Positions 24,820 to 33,266 of a DNA stretch of 40,915 nt are shown here, piece after piece. The notes under the pieces were generated by a model. It did not search any database. It was not told the DNA's origin and was given only the letters and a program-made list of their open reading frames with translations. Origin of the DNA: Eubacteriales bacterium (lineage in GTDB: Bacteria; Bacillota; Clostridia; Saccharofermentanales; DTU023); contig JAUNLW010000011.1 in assembly GCA_030532065.1 (NCBI GenBank), forward strand, positions 1 through 40,915. The letters run 5' to 3'. Made by a program: the position numbers and the translations under genes. The stretch's first letter is position 1; the number at the start of each line of letters is the position of its first letter.

Positions 24820-25893
24820 ATGTCGATCAAAGTAGCTATCAACGGTTTTGGGCGTATCGGCCGTCTGGTCGTGCGCGCCATGGCAAAACAGGGACTGCTG
24901 GGTAAAGAATTTGATTTAGTTGCCATTGCCACTCGCGATTGTGACGCGGCTTATGAGGCCTACAAATTCAAATATGACTCAGCACAAGGCAGAGCCCCGG
25001 AGCAGGTTTCCACCAAAAAATCCAGCCCGGATAAAGAAAAAGATGACGTCTTGGTCATTGACGATTACGCCATCCAGCTTATCCAAAGGGCCAGCCAACC
25101 CAGTGAATTGCCTTGGCATGAGCTGGGAGTAGACTACGTAATTGAGAGCTCAGGTCGCTTCAACAACAAAGAAGCCGCTATGGGCCATGTGGAAGCGGGC
25201 GCTAAGAAAGTTATTCTCACGGCACCCGGTAAAGGTGGCGTAAAGACCTTGCTCATGGGCGTAAACAATACTGAGTATGATCCTGAGCATGACAACGTTA
25301 TCTCCAACGCTTCCTGCACAACCAACTGCCTGGCACCTTTAGTCTATGTCCTGATCAAAGAAGGTCTCGGTATTGAGAAAGGTTTAATGACGACCATTCA
25401 CGCTTATACGGCTACTCAACTGACAGTTGACGGCACTTCTCTGAAAAACTGGCGTCTCGGCCGTGCGGCCGCGCAAAATATTATTCCCACTACCACTGGC
25501 GCTGCCAAGGCGGTAGCCGAAGTTATCCCTGAAGTAAAAGGCATTATGACAGGCATGGCTTTCCGGGTACCGACTGTCACCGGCTCTGTGGTAGACCTCA
25601 CCGTCCTGACCAAAAAGGACAGCTCCATTGAAGAGATTGATGGCCTCATGCGCAAAGCTTCGGAAAGCTATCTCAAGGGTATTCTGCAATACCAGACTGA
25701 GCCCATCGTCTCCAGCGACATTATCGGCTGTGACTATTCCTCTGTTTATGACTCACAAGCCACGCTGGCCAATAACTTGCCGGACGAGAAACGTTTCTTC
25801 AAGATTATCGGCTGGTACGACAATGAGTGGGCCTACTCTCTGAGGACTGTGGACATGCTCAGATATGTAATTGAGCAGGACCAGAAACACTAG
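24820..25893 (+). CDS. gap: Glyceraldehyde-3-phosphate dehydrogenase
   Basis: GAPDH oxidises glyceraldehyde 3-phosphate in glycolysis, or runs in reverse. 357 residues, about 20 longer than usual. The Rossmann start KVAINGFGRIGRLVVRAM, the catalytic Cys156 in SNASCTTNCLAPL, the His in TTIHAYTATQ, the RAAAQNIIPTTTGAAKAV segment and WYDNEWAYSLRTVD are present. The extra length is a charged insert after KYDSAQG (KKSSPDKEKDD). At the cofactor site the usual Asn-Asp is replaced (VAIATRD), so an acidic residue that favours NAD is absent and an Arg follows; this may allow NADP. AGAGGAG precedes ATG. It lies alone between the gcv terminator and hpf. Confidence 0.92.
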   Translation: MSIKVAINGFGRIGRLVVRAMAKQGLLGKEFDLVAIATRDCDAAYEAYKFKYDSAQGRAPEQVSTKKSSPDKEKDDVLVIDDYAIQLIQRASQPSELPWHELGVDYVIESSGRFNNKEAAMGHVEAGAKKVILTAPGKGGVKTLLMGVNNTEYDPEHDNVISNASCTTNCLAPLVYVLIKEGLGIEKGLMTTIHAYTATQLTVDGTSLKNWRLGRAAAQNIIPTTTGAAKAVAEVIPEVKGIMTGMAFRVPTVTGSVVDLTVLTKKDSSIEEIDGLMRKASESYLKGILQYQTEPIVSSDIIGCDYSSVYDSQATLANNLPDEKRFFKIIGWYDNEWAYSLRTVDMLRYVIEQDQKH

Positions 25894-25914
25894 CCGGCCA
25901 GAAAGGAGTCACAT

Positions 25915-26457
25915 ATGAAAATCGATATCACTACTGTCAACACTTCAATCAGTGAACAGGAACGCGAAATCACCGAGAATAAGCTGGAAAAGTTCCATCG
26001 CTTCTTTGATGAAGATGCCGCCTGCCAGGTAAAAGTTCGCAACGAAGGCAAAGAAATGCGGGTAGAGATTACGATCAAGATCCGCCGCGACATCTTAAGG
26101 GCTGAAGCCAAGGAAACCGAATATATCACTGCCTTGGAAGGAGCCATTGATAAGCTGGAAGGCAAACTGCGTAAGCAGAAAACTAAGCTTAAAAAGAGAA
26201 GACAGACAGATAAGGCCTTGTCCGAGTACCTGGACACGCTGCCAGAATTAGAGCCGACTCCGGCTGTACCAACGGCTGCTCAGGTAGTACGTCACAAGAC
26301 TTTCAATATAGAACCCATGTCTCCGGAGGAAGCCGCGCTGCAGATGGAATTGATCGACCACGATTTCTTCCTCTATCTGGACCCTGAAACCGGCATGGTG
26401 CGTGTCTTGTATAAGCGTGAGGACGGCGACTACGGTATCTTGGAACCTCAATACTAA
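25915..26457 (+). CDS. hpf: Ribosome hibernation-promoting factor, long form
   Basis: Long HPF dimerises 70S ribosomes into inactive 100S particles. 180 residues. The N-terminal domain (residues 1-~95: KIDITTVNTSISEQEREITENKLEKFHRFF, then KVRNEGKEMRVEITIKI, given in parts) binds the ribosome. A charged linker and the C-terminal dimerisation domain follow (VVRHKTFNIEPMSPEEAALQ, LIDHDFFLYLDPETGMVRVLYKREDGDYGILEP in parts). AAAGGAG lies six bases before ATG. It starts 21 bases after gap, so the two may share a transcript ending at the strong terminator after hpf. Confidence 0.94.
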   Translation: MKIDITTVNTSISEQEREITENKLEKFHRFFDEDAACQVKVRNEGKEMRVEITIKIRRDILRAEAKETEYITALEGAIDKLEGKLRKQKTKLKKRRQTDKALSEYLDTLPELEPTPAVPTAAQVVRHKTFNIEPMSPEEAALQMELIDHDFFLYLDPETGMVRVLYKREDGDYGILEPQY

Positions 26458-26513
26458 GATCCGTCGGTCGCAAGACCGGGGCGCAATAAGTTATACTAGA
26501 TAAAAATAGAGAG

Positions 26514-26541
26514 AAGCTAGGGAACTATCCCTAGCTTTTTT
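26514..26541 (+). terminator. Terminator after hpf
   Basis: A perfect 10-bp stem AAGCTAGGGA/TCCCTAGCTT with a 4-nt loop, followed by a T-run. A smaller hairpin CGGTC-GCAA-GACCG lies at 26465-26478, just after the hpf stop. Confidence 0.93.
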
Positions 26542-26568
26542 CAACGCAAAGGAAATAGTGCCAGAAAG

Positions 26569-29088
26569 ATGCAGGTAAATTCACCAGACAACGCTTACGC
26601 TCCCCCCATGGCTGACAAGGGCCAGATCCTGGACAAGCTTAATGACCGCCAGAAAGAAGCAGTGGTCTACGGCGAAGGTCCGCTCCTGATTTTTGCGGGT
26701 GCCGGTTCCGGCAAGACTCGCGTGATCACGCACCGCATAGCCTGGCTTATCGCCAACGGTGTGCATCCAGCGGAGATCTTGGCGATAACCTTTACCAACA
26801 AGGCAGCTCAGGAAATGAAGGATCGTTTGACACAGCTTCTGGGACCCGTAGCTCAGCATATGTGGGTGGGCACCTTCCACAGTATGCTCTTGCGCATCTT
26901 GCGCCGGCATGCCGAACTCCTGGGCTTCAAGCCTTCTTTTGCCATTTTTGATACGGATGACCAGAAGGCCCTGCTAAAACGTTTGCTCAAAGAACTCAAA
27001 ATCGATGATCGTTATATCAGCGTCAACGAGGCGCGCAATATAATCTCCTCTTCCAAAAACAAACTTTTGGGACCGGAGGACCTGGCTAAGCAGGCAACTT
27101 ATCAGTCTTCTCGTGGTCAGGATCTCCTGCGCATTTACCGGGCCTACCAGGCGAATCTCCTGCAACAAAATGCCCTGGATTTTGATGATATTCTTTATTT
27201 CTCGGTAAAACTCTTCCGTGAGCACCCGGATATCTTGGCCATCTATGCCAAGCGCTTTCGTTATCTTCTGGTGGACGAGTATCAGGATACCAACGAAGCT
27301 CAATATCAGATCGTAAAACTGCTTTCGTCCTACCATCGCAATCTCTGCGTGGTAGGTGATGACGACCAGTCCATTTACGGCTTTCGAGGGGCCGACTACA
27401 CCAATATTCTCAACTTCCGCGAAGACTTCCCCGATTGCAAAGTGATCAAGCTGGAGCAGAACTATCGCTCCACCGAGGTGATCCTGGAAGCAGCTAACCT
27501 CATTATTGCCAACAATGAGGCCAGAGAAGAAAAACGCCTCTGGACCAGTAAACGGGGAGGCGAGAAGATTTCTTTCTACCGGGCGCAGGATCAGTACGAT
27601 GAGTCACGCTGGGTAGCGCAAGAGATAAAACGCCTCTCACAGCGTACAAGTGCCCCATTGCCTTTAGGAGAAGTGGGCATCCTTTACCGCGTCAACGCGC
27701 TCTCGCGTAATATCGAATTTGCCCTGCGAGAGGCAGGTATACCCTATCAGATTTTCGGCGGACTCCGCTTCTACGACCGCTTGGAGATTCGTGATGTCTT
27801 TGCTTATTTGAGGCTTCTGGAGTCGCCAGAAGACCGTCTGGCTTTTGCTCGCGCGGTCAATACACCTAAACGGGGTATCGGCGATAGTACGGTGGAGAAG
27901 GTTTTATCTATCTCGGAGCGGACCGGCCGTGATCCTCTATCTATCTGCCTTTCAGCCCAATCATACCCCGAACTTAGCCGCGTAGCCGGCCGACTAACCT
28001 CCTTTGGTATTCTCATGCAGAATTTGGCGGAAGTCATGGAGCAAAATAAACTGGATTTTGCCGACTTCATCCGATATGTAGAAGAAGAAAGTGGTTTGGA
28101 AAACTATTGGAAGCAGGAATTGTCAAAAGGAAATCTGGAGGCGGAGGCCAGACTCCAGAACTTGGAAGAACTGCGTTCCGACGCTCTGGAATTTGCCTCT
28201 CGCCAAGAGGCAGAAGCCAGACAATTAGCTGAGCTGGCTGACCGCTACGAGGACAGCCAGCTGACCCAGAGCCTCCTGGTCGATTCCATCGGATCCCTGG
28301 GCATGGATCTGAGCCTCAGGGAGCTAAACGCTGCCTTCCTGGAAAACGCCAGCCTTTATACCAACATGGACCAGGCAGCTGGCGAGCAGGCAATTTCGCT
28401 CATGACGGTGCACTCTGCTAAAGGACTGGAATTTGATGCCGCTTTTGTCATCGGAATGGAGGAGGGAATCTTCCCCGGTTATCGTGCTCAGGATTCCAAA
28501 GAAGAGATGGAAGAAGAACGTCGTCTGGCTTACGTGGCCATAACCCGAGCACGCAAATACTTGGGCTTGACAGCAGCGCGCTCGCGCCTGCTCTACGGCA
28601 AGACTAGTTATAACCCAGTTTCTTGTTTTATGGCGGAGATCCCTGACCACTTAGTGGAGGAGTTAGGCGGCTCACGCTTTGGTGACGGTGAGTTCCTGCG
28701 CGCGGACAGCGGCTTTTCCTATGGCTTGGATAGTGGTTACGGCAATAGCTTTGCCGGAGGTTTCGGCCACGATTTCGGTGGTAACAGCTGGAGCAACGCT
28801 GCTTCCAGCTCTGCTCCCAAGAAAGAACCCGTTTGGCACTCTGCGATTTCTACGCCAAATCCCTTTAGCCAACCGCGTCCTGTTACTACAGCTAGTAAGA
28901 ACCAGGCAGGCAAAAAAGCGGAGCTGTCGCGCCTGGAAGAGGGAACCCGTGTGCGCCACCGCCGTTACGGCGAAGGTGTAGTTATTGGACGAGAAGAGAT
29001 CGCTGACGACGTTATACTGACCATTGATTTTAGCGGCAAAACCAAACACCTGACAGCAGGCATGGCCAAGCTGGAGGTGTTGGACTAG
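26569..29088 (+). CDS. pcrA: ATP-dependent DNA helicase PcrA (UvrD family)
   Basis: An SF1A 3'-5' helicase for repair and removal of RecA or stalled polymerases. 839 residues (usual 730-760). Motif Q/I LNDRQKEAV and FAGAGSGKTRVIT; Ia AITFTNKAAQEM; II LLVDEYQDTNEAQY; III VVGDDDQSIYGFRGAD; IV LEQNYRST; V/VI MTVHSAKGLEFDAAFVIG and RRLAYVAITRARKYL. The extra length is a Gly/Ser/Phe-rich linker (SYGLDSGYGNSFAGG and on) before the C-terminal Tudor-like RNA-polymerase-binding domain (EGTRVRHRRYGEGVVIGRE). AAAGGAAAT precedes ATG 26569 at long spacing, so ATG 26608 (MADKG) could be an alternative start. Confidence 0.93.
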   Translation: MQVNSPDNAYAPPMADKGQILDKLNDRQKEAVVYGEGPLLIFAGAGSGKTRVITHRIAWLIANGVHPAEILAITFTNKAAQEMKDRLTQLLGPVAQHMWVGTFHSMLLRILRRHAELLGFKPSFAIFDTDDQKALLKRLLKELKIDDRYISVNEARNIISSSKNKLLGPEDLAKQATYQSSRGQDLLRIYRAYQANLLQQNALDFDDILYFSVKLFREHPDILAIYAKRFRYLLVDEYQDTNEAQYQIVKLLSSYHRNLCVVGDDDQSIYGFRGADYTNILNFREDFPDCKVIKLEQNYRSTEVILEAANLIIANNEAREEKRLWTSKRGGEKISFYRAQDQYDESRWVAQEIKRLSQRTSAPLPLGEVGILYRVNALSRNIEFALREAGIPYQIFGGLRFYDRLEIRDVFAYLRLLESPEDRLAFARAVNTPKRGIGDSTVEKVLSISERTGRDPLSICLSAQSYPELSRVAGRLTSFGILMQNLAEVMEQNKLDFADFIRYVEEESGLENYWKQELSKGNLEAEARLQNLEELRSDALEFASRQEAEARQLAELADRYEDSQLTQSLLVDSIGSLGMDLSLRELNAAFLENASLYTNMDQAAGEQAISLMTVHSAKGLEFDAAFVIGMEEGIFPGYRAQDSKEEMEEERRLAYVAITRARKYLGLTAARSRLLYGKTSYNPVSCFMAEIPDHLVEELGGSRFGDGEFLRADSGFSYGLDSGYGNSFAGGFGHDFGGNSWSNAASSSAPKKEPVWHSAISTPNPFSQPRPVTTASKNQAGKKAELSRLEEGTRVRHRRYGEGVVIGREEIADDVILTIDFSGKTKHLTAGMAKLEVLD

Positions 29089-29107
29089 CGCTGGAAAGTT
29101 GGCACCT

Positions 29108-30283
29108 ATGTCTCAACTAGAGAAAAATAACAGATCGGCTAAAAGTAATGAATTATCCGTACGTGAGCAAAAAGAAACGGCAGAGAAAACCATGCTCAGC
29201 CCTTATGCCCAGCTATCTTCCGAGTCACGCGGACGTTTGCAGCCAGAACTGCCTTGCCCCACGAGAACTATCTTTGAGCGCGATACCGGCAGGATCATCT
29301 ATTCTTTAGACTTTCGTCGCTTGCGCCATAAAACCCAAGTGTTTTTTAACCCTCGCAGTGACCATGTTTGCACCCGCATAGAACATGTCTACTATGTCTC
29401 CTATATTGCCCGCATGATTGGCAGTGGCCTGGGCCTTAATCAAAGCCTAATTGAGGCTATCGCCCTGGCTCATGACTTGGGACATGCTCCTTTCGGCCAT
29501 TCCGGTGAAGCGGAGCTCAACGCGCTCCTGCGCAAGTCGGGCGCTGACCTACTGTTCCAGCATGAGGCTCACAGCCTGCGCGTGATCGATATCCTGGCTG
29601 AGCGTCACGGTAAGAGACAGGGCCTTAATTTGAGCTTTGAAGTGCGCGACGGTGTAGCCTCTCACTGTGGTGAGAGATACCAGGAAGACCATCTGATCCC
29701 GCTACGCGATAAAACAGAAGCCGAACTTGTGGCCGGTATCCGCACTCATGCCATGCCGGCTACTTTGGAAGGCTGTGTCGTGCGAATAGCAGACCGTATT
29801 GCCTATCTGGGACGCGACATTGAGGACGCAGCCAGAGCGGGTCTTATGGATTTTGAAGATATCCCCAAAGACATCCAAAAAGTGTTGGGTTCCAGCAATG
29901 CGCAGATCGTTAACAGCCTGGTTAACGACGTTATCGCGGAAAGTAAAGGTGAGGATGCTATTCGCTTGTCGCCCGAGAAAGCCCAGTGTATGTCCGATCT
30001 CTTGCAGCTAAACAGTTTCCGCATTTATCGAGCAGAGAAAGTCCATAAATTCGAATTTATTACGCGCCAGTATATAGATGGTCTTTATCAATCTTTTAGT
30101 GACGCCTTGCTAGATCCGGAAGCGGCTAGAGCTAAAAGCCTGCAACCACTGACTGCCTTCCTGGATTTCTGCGATGATCATCCGGAACAGGATTGCTCCA
30201 ACGAACAGAAAATCTGTGATTACATCGCCGGTATGACCGACAGTTTCGCGACCCAGGCCTTTAACCAGCTTTACCAGATCTAG
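29108..30283 (+). CDS. dGTP triphosphohydrolase-like HD-domain protein
   Basis: 391 residues of the deoxyguanosinetriphosphate triphosphohydrolase-like family, which cleave dNTPs to nucleoside and triphosphate. Family features: GRIIYSLDFRRLRHKTQVF, SDHVCTRIEHVYYVSYIAR (first His), IEAIALAHDLGHAPFGHSGE (HD), FQHEAHSLRVIDILAE, and VVRIADRIAYLGRDIEDA (last Asp). I use ATG 29108 (GGAAAG about 10 bases before it) rather than TTG 29099. It follows pcrA by 19 bases and precedes another HD nucleotidase gene, so this looks like an operon for DNA repair and dNTP-pool control. Substrate specificity is not visible. Confidence 0.85.
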   Translation: MSQLEKNNRSAKSNELSVREQKETAEKTMLSPYAQLSSESRGRLQPELPCPTRTIFERDTGRIIYSLDFRRLRHKTQVFFNPRSDHVCTRIEHVYYVSYIARMIGSGLGLNQSLIEAIALAHDLGHAPFGHSGEAELNALLRKSGADLLFQHEAHSLRVIDILAERHGKRQGLNLSFEVRDGVASHCGERYQEDHLIPLRDKTEAELVAGIRTHAMPATLEGCVVRIADRIAYLGRDIEDAARAGLMDFEDIPKDIQKVLGSSNAQIVNSLVNDVIAESKGEDAIRLSPEKAQCMSDLLQLNSFRIYRAEKVHKFEFITRQYIDGLYQSFSDALLDPEAARAKSLQPLTAFLDFCDDHPEQDCSNEQKICDYIAGMTDSFATQAFNQLYQI

Positions 30284-30318
30284 AGCTTAATTTAGCTTCT
30301 TTTCAGCTAGGAGTATTT

Positions 30319-30954
30319 ATGACATCAGAATCAGATAAGTTCCCAACTAATTTTTATGCCCTGCTCCATCGTATGCGCTTTATCAAGCGTTGGAGCCTGA
30401 TGCGCAACAGCGAGCAGGAAAACTTACAAGAACACAGTTTGGAAGTGGCCTATTATGCTCATGCCCTGTCCCTGATCAGAAAAGAAGTCGCGCCAGAGGC
30501 CCTGACTCTTGACCCACGGCTATGTGTCATGCTGGCTCTCTACCACGATGTGGCGGAGATCATCACCGGTGATCTGGCGACACCGATCAAGTACTATAAC
30601 GACAAGATCCACACTGCCTACAGCGAAGTAGAGGCTGAAGCTCTGGATCTCCTGCTGGCCAGCCTCCCGCCTAAGCTGAGGAAGGCTTACCAGCCCTATT
30701 TACAGCCGGATATGGAAGATGAGACCATAGCCGCCGCATATCGTGTTGTCAAGGCAGCTGACAGCCTTTCCGCCTATATCAAATGTTTAGATGAGCGCCG
30801 CCTGGGCAACCTTGAGTTTAGCCAGGCCGAGGCTTCAATTCTGGAGAAACTACAAAGCTATAAACTCCCAGAGCTGGATTGGTTTATGACGCATTGCCTG
30901 CCGACTTTTGAACTGACTTTAGACGAGCTGAAGGGCGAGACTCCGACGAAATAA
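30319..30954 (+). CDS. YfbR-like HD-domain 5'-deoxynucleotidase
   Basis: 211 residues resembling E. coli YfbR, which removes the phosphate of dNMPs. RMRFIKRWSLMRNSEQENLQEHSLEVAYYAHAL contains the Arg-Trp and EHS segment (given as one motif in parts: RFIKRWSLMR, QEHSLEVAYYAHAL); MLALYHDVAEIITGDLATPIKY carries the HD and GDL-TPIKY signature; VVKAADSLSAYIKC holds the last Asp. AGGAG lies seven bases before ATG. It is 35 bases after the dGTPase-like gene, probably in the same transcript. It has the right length for the family. Confidence 0.85.
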   Translation: MTSESDKFPTNFYALLHRMRFIKRWSLMRNSEQENLQEHSLEVAYYAHALSLIRKEVAPEALTLDPRLCVMLALYHDVAEIITGDLATPIKYYNDKIHTAYSEVEAEALDLLLASLPPKLRKAYQPYLQPDMEDETIAAAYRVVKAADSLSAYIKCLDERRLGNLEFSQAEASILEKLQSYKLPELDWFMTHCLPTFELTLDELKGETPTK

Positions 30955-31121
30955 GATATTACTCAGCTGTTACGCAGATTCTAAGTTTTTCGGTCATAGC
31001 CGATACTTTCCCTATTTTTAGCTTCCCGCAAAGGGGGCGTAATATCTCCTCCTTAGAATTACGGAGAAAGTGGGCGTAGAGCGCCAAAAAGCTCTCGTCG
31101 CCAGGGAGGGAAACAAGAGCT

Positions 31122-33236
31122 GTGAAACAGAAGTCTACTATCTTACTTATTGCCGTAATGGTCCTCGTGATCCTGTTAGAGATATCCGTCTTAACGCGCC
31201 GAGAAAGCGTGGCGGAACCACTATTCCCAGCCAAGGGTTTCATCACCGCAGATCCCTTCTGCTACATGCGGCGCGATCCCAATACTTCGCGCGAACCCTT
31301 GCGCCAACTGCCGGATGAGGTCGCCGTAGAGGTGCTCTCAGAAGTAGAAGGCCAGGACGTGGGAGGCAATACTATCTGGTATGAGATCATGTATGGCAAC
31401 ATCCATGGTTATGTCAGTTCTGTCTTCGTACGTCTGGACTATTCCGTGGATTTCTCAGAGATCTCACCTGGCAACTTGGGACCTGCTCCCGGTGAGGCGG
31501 AATTCAGAGCGGATCTCTCTGCCAAAGGTTTCCCGGCTGACTATGTTGAGCCCCTGGTGGCCTTGCATAAGCAATATCCCTATTGGACTTTCGTTCCCAT
31601 CCATCTCAATTACAGCTTCGCCACAGCGGTAAAAGGTGAGTTGAGACCTGGTGTCAACATGGTTTCTTCCAACGCCCCGCCTGAGTACAAGTCCACCGCA
31701 GATTTTGACTTCAACTATGTTTCCAATACCTGGCACGAGTACGAGCCGGGTTGGGTGGGCGCTTCACAAGCCCTCTTAGCCTTCCAGATGGACCCGCGTA
31801 ACTTTCTGTCAGAGACTCAGATTTTCCAGTTCGAGAATCAACGCTACAGCAACGACGTATCTTACCAGCACGGCCTGGCGCAGATCGTCAGCAACACCTT
31901 CATGGCACAAAACCCCGTGCGCTACCTGGACTCTTATGGTGACGAGCATACTTTAGATGCCAGCTACGTGGACCTGCTCCTGGAGGCCGGTCAGATCTCC
32001 GGTGTTAGTCCTTATCATCTGGCGGCGCGTATTTTGCAGGAACTGGGTCCTCAGGGTTCTGCCTCCAACTCCGGTGACTATCTGGATATGAAGGGCTATT
32101 ACAACTTCTATAATATCGGTGCCTTTGGTGGCAGCGATCCGGTCTACGCCGGTCTGATTACCGCTCGTGATGGCATCAACGGCTATTCAGCCATGAAGAA
32201 TGCCAGTTTCCGTTTCCCTTGGGATAACCCTTCCGACGCGATAACCGGCGGCGCGATCTTTATTGGTGAAGACTATATCAATGTCGACCAGCACACACTT
32301 TACCTGCAAAAATTCAACTTGGCCTCGCGTTACACCAGGCCCTTTACCCACCAGTACATGGGCAACGTGCTAGCTCCCGAATACGAAGCCATTAATGTCT
32401 ATAAATCTTACGAGCAGATGGGTGCTCTGGCTGAACCCAAAGAATTCCTGATTCCGGTCTTCCTGGATATGCCAGACGTCGTACCCGAGCCTACCGGCGG
32501 TGGTAACCCCAATAACTGGCTGCGCTCGATCAGCATCAACGGTGAGCCGCTCACGGATTTCAAGCCTGAGGTTTATGAATACAAGCTGCGCGTAACGGCT
32601 GCCAGCAAAGGACTCGCTGTGCGAGGTGAAAGCTGGAACGATGGTTCACAGGTTATCGGTAACGGCGTCTACCTGCTCCAACCGGGCAGTAACGAGATCA
32701 TTTTACAAGTAGTAGCGCCCAGCGGCGGCAAGCGAAATTACCGGATTCATGTGGATCAGGAGGCCGCTACAGCCAACCAGGATCCGACGGACTTGCCTAA
32801 GGTACAGTCCGAGTCTTATAAGATCAACGCCTTGGGTTATTTATTCGGGGCAGACCCCATAGCGGGGACAAACAGTAGATCGAGTATTTTGAGCGGTTAC
32901 GAACTGCCGGAGTCTTACAGTCTGGACCTGGTAAACGCTACAGGCCAAGCGCAGGAAAGAGCCGGAACCGGCTCTCTTCTTGAATTGCGGCAAAATGGCG
33001 CGCTGGTGAACCAGTTTCCAGTAGTGATCATGGGCGATCTTAACGGCGATGGCAACGTGGATATTCTGGACTTCAACGCCTTCGGTGAACAGATCCGCAG
33101 CGGTCAGCCAATTTTAGACACCACTATGCGATTGGCTATGGATATCAATCAAGATGGCGAGATTGATGTGCTGGATATGATGCTGTTGCGCAATCACGTA
33201 TTGGGTCAGGGCTACATCCAGCAGAGTCTGCGTTAA
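31122..33236 (+). CDS. Secreted GH73 endo-beta-N-acetylglucosaminidase with C-terminal dockerin
   Basis: 704 residues from GTG 31122 (GGAGGG about 12 bases before it). Domains in order: N-terminal signal or anchor (STILLIAVMVLVILLEISVL); bacterial SH3-like region (about 40-105, with IWYEIMYGNIHGYVSSVFV); LytG/LytD-type glucosaminidase (about 190-420), with the catalytic Glu in YHLAARILQELG and GYYNFYNIGAFG; a cadherin-like beta-sandwich (about 460-560, LRSISINGEPLTDFKPEVYEY); and a type I-like dockerin (638-704) with two calcium loops, DLNGDGNVDILD and DINQDGEIDVLD. It cuts glycan strands of peptidoglycan. The next gene encodes a cohesin, the natural partner of a dockerin, 30 bases downstream. 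This is an unusual architecture for a cell-wall hydrolase. The domain calls are by motif; specificity is inferred. Confidence 0.85.
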   Translation: MKQKSTILLIAVMVLVILLEISVLTRRESVAEPLFPAKGFITADPFCYMRRDPNTSREPLRQLPDEVAVEVLSEVEGQDVGGNTIWYEIMYGNIHGYVSSVFVRLDYSVDFSEISPGNLGPAPGEAEFRADLSAKGFPADYVEPLVALHKQYPYWTFVPIHLNYSFATAVKGELRPGVNMVSSNAPPEYKSTADFDFNYVSNTWHEYEPGWVGASQALLAFQMDPRNFLSETQIFQFENQRYSNDVSYQHGLAQIVSNTFMAQNPVRYLDSYGDEHTLDASYVDLLLEAGQISGVSPYHLAARILQELGPQGSASNSGDYLDMKGYYNFYNIGAFGGSDPVYAGLITARDGINGYSAMKNASFRFPWDNPSDAITGGAIFIGEDYINVDQHTLYLQKFNLASRYTRPFTHQYMGNVLAPEYEAINVYKSYEQMGALAEPKEFLIPVFLDMPDVVPEPTGGGNPNNWLRSISINGEPLTDFKPEVYEYKLRVTAASKGLAVRGESWNDGSQVIGNGVYLLQPGSNEIILQVVAPSGGKRNYRIHVDQEAATANQDPTDLPKVQSESYKINALGYLFGADPIAGTNSRSSILSGYELPESYSLDLVNATGQAQERAGTGSLLELRQNGALVNQFPVVIMGDLNGDGNVDILDFNAFGEQIRSGQPILDTTMRLAMDINQDGEIDVLDMMLLRNHVLGQGYIQQSLR

Positions 33237-33266
33237 ATTTAGAAATTTAGTCAGGAGTAATTGCGG

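Noticed and set aside
30955..31121. c-di-AMP (ydaO) or c-di-GMP riboswitch before the cell-wall hydrolase
   Set aside because: Some short pieces (CGCAAAG) recall GEMM, but the other conserved blocks and the order are missing. I report only an unidentified structured leader.
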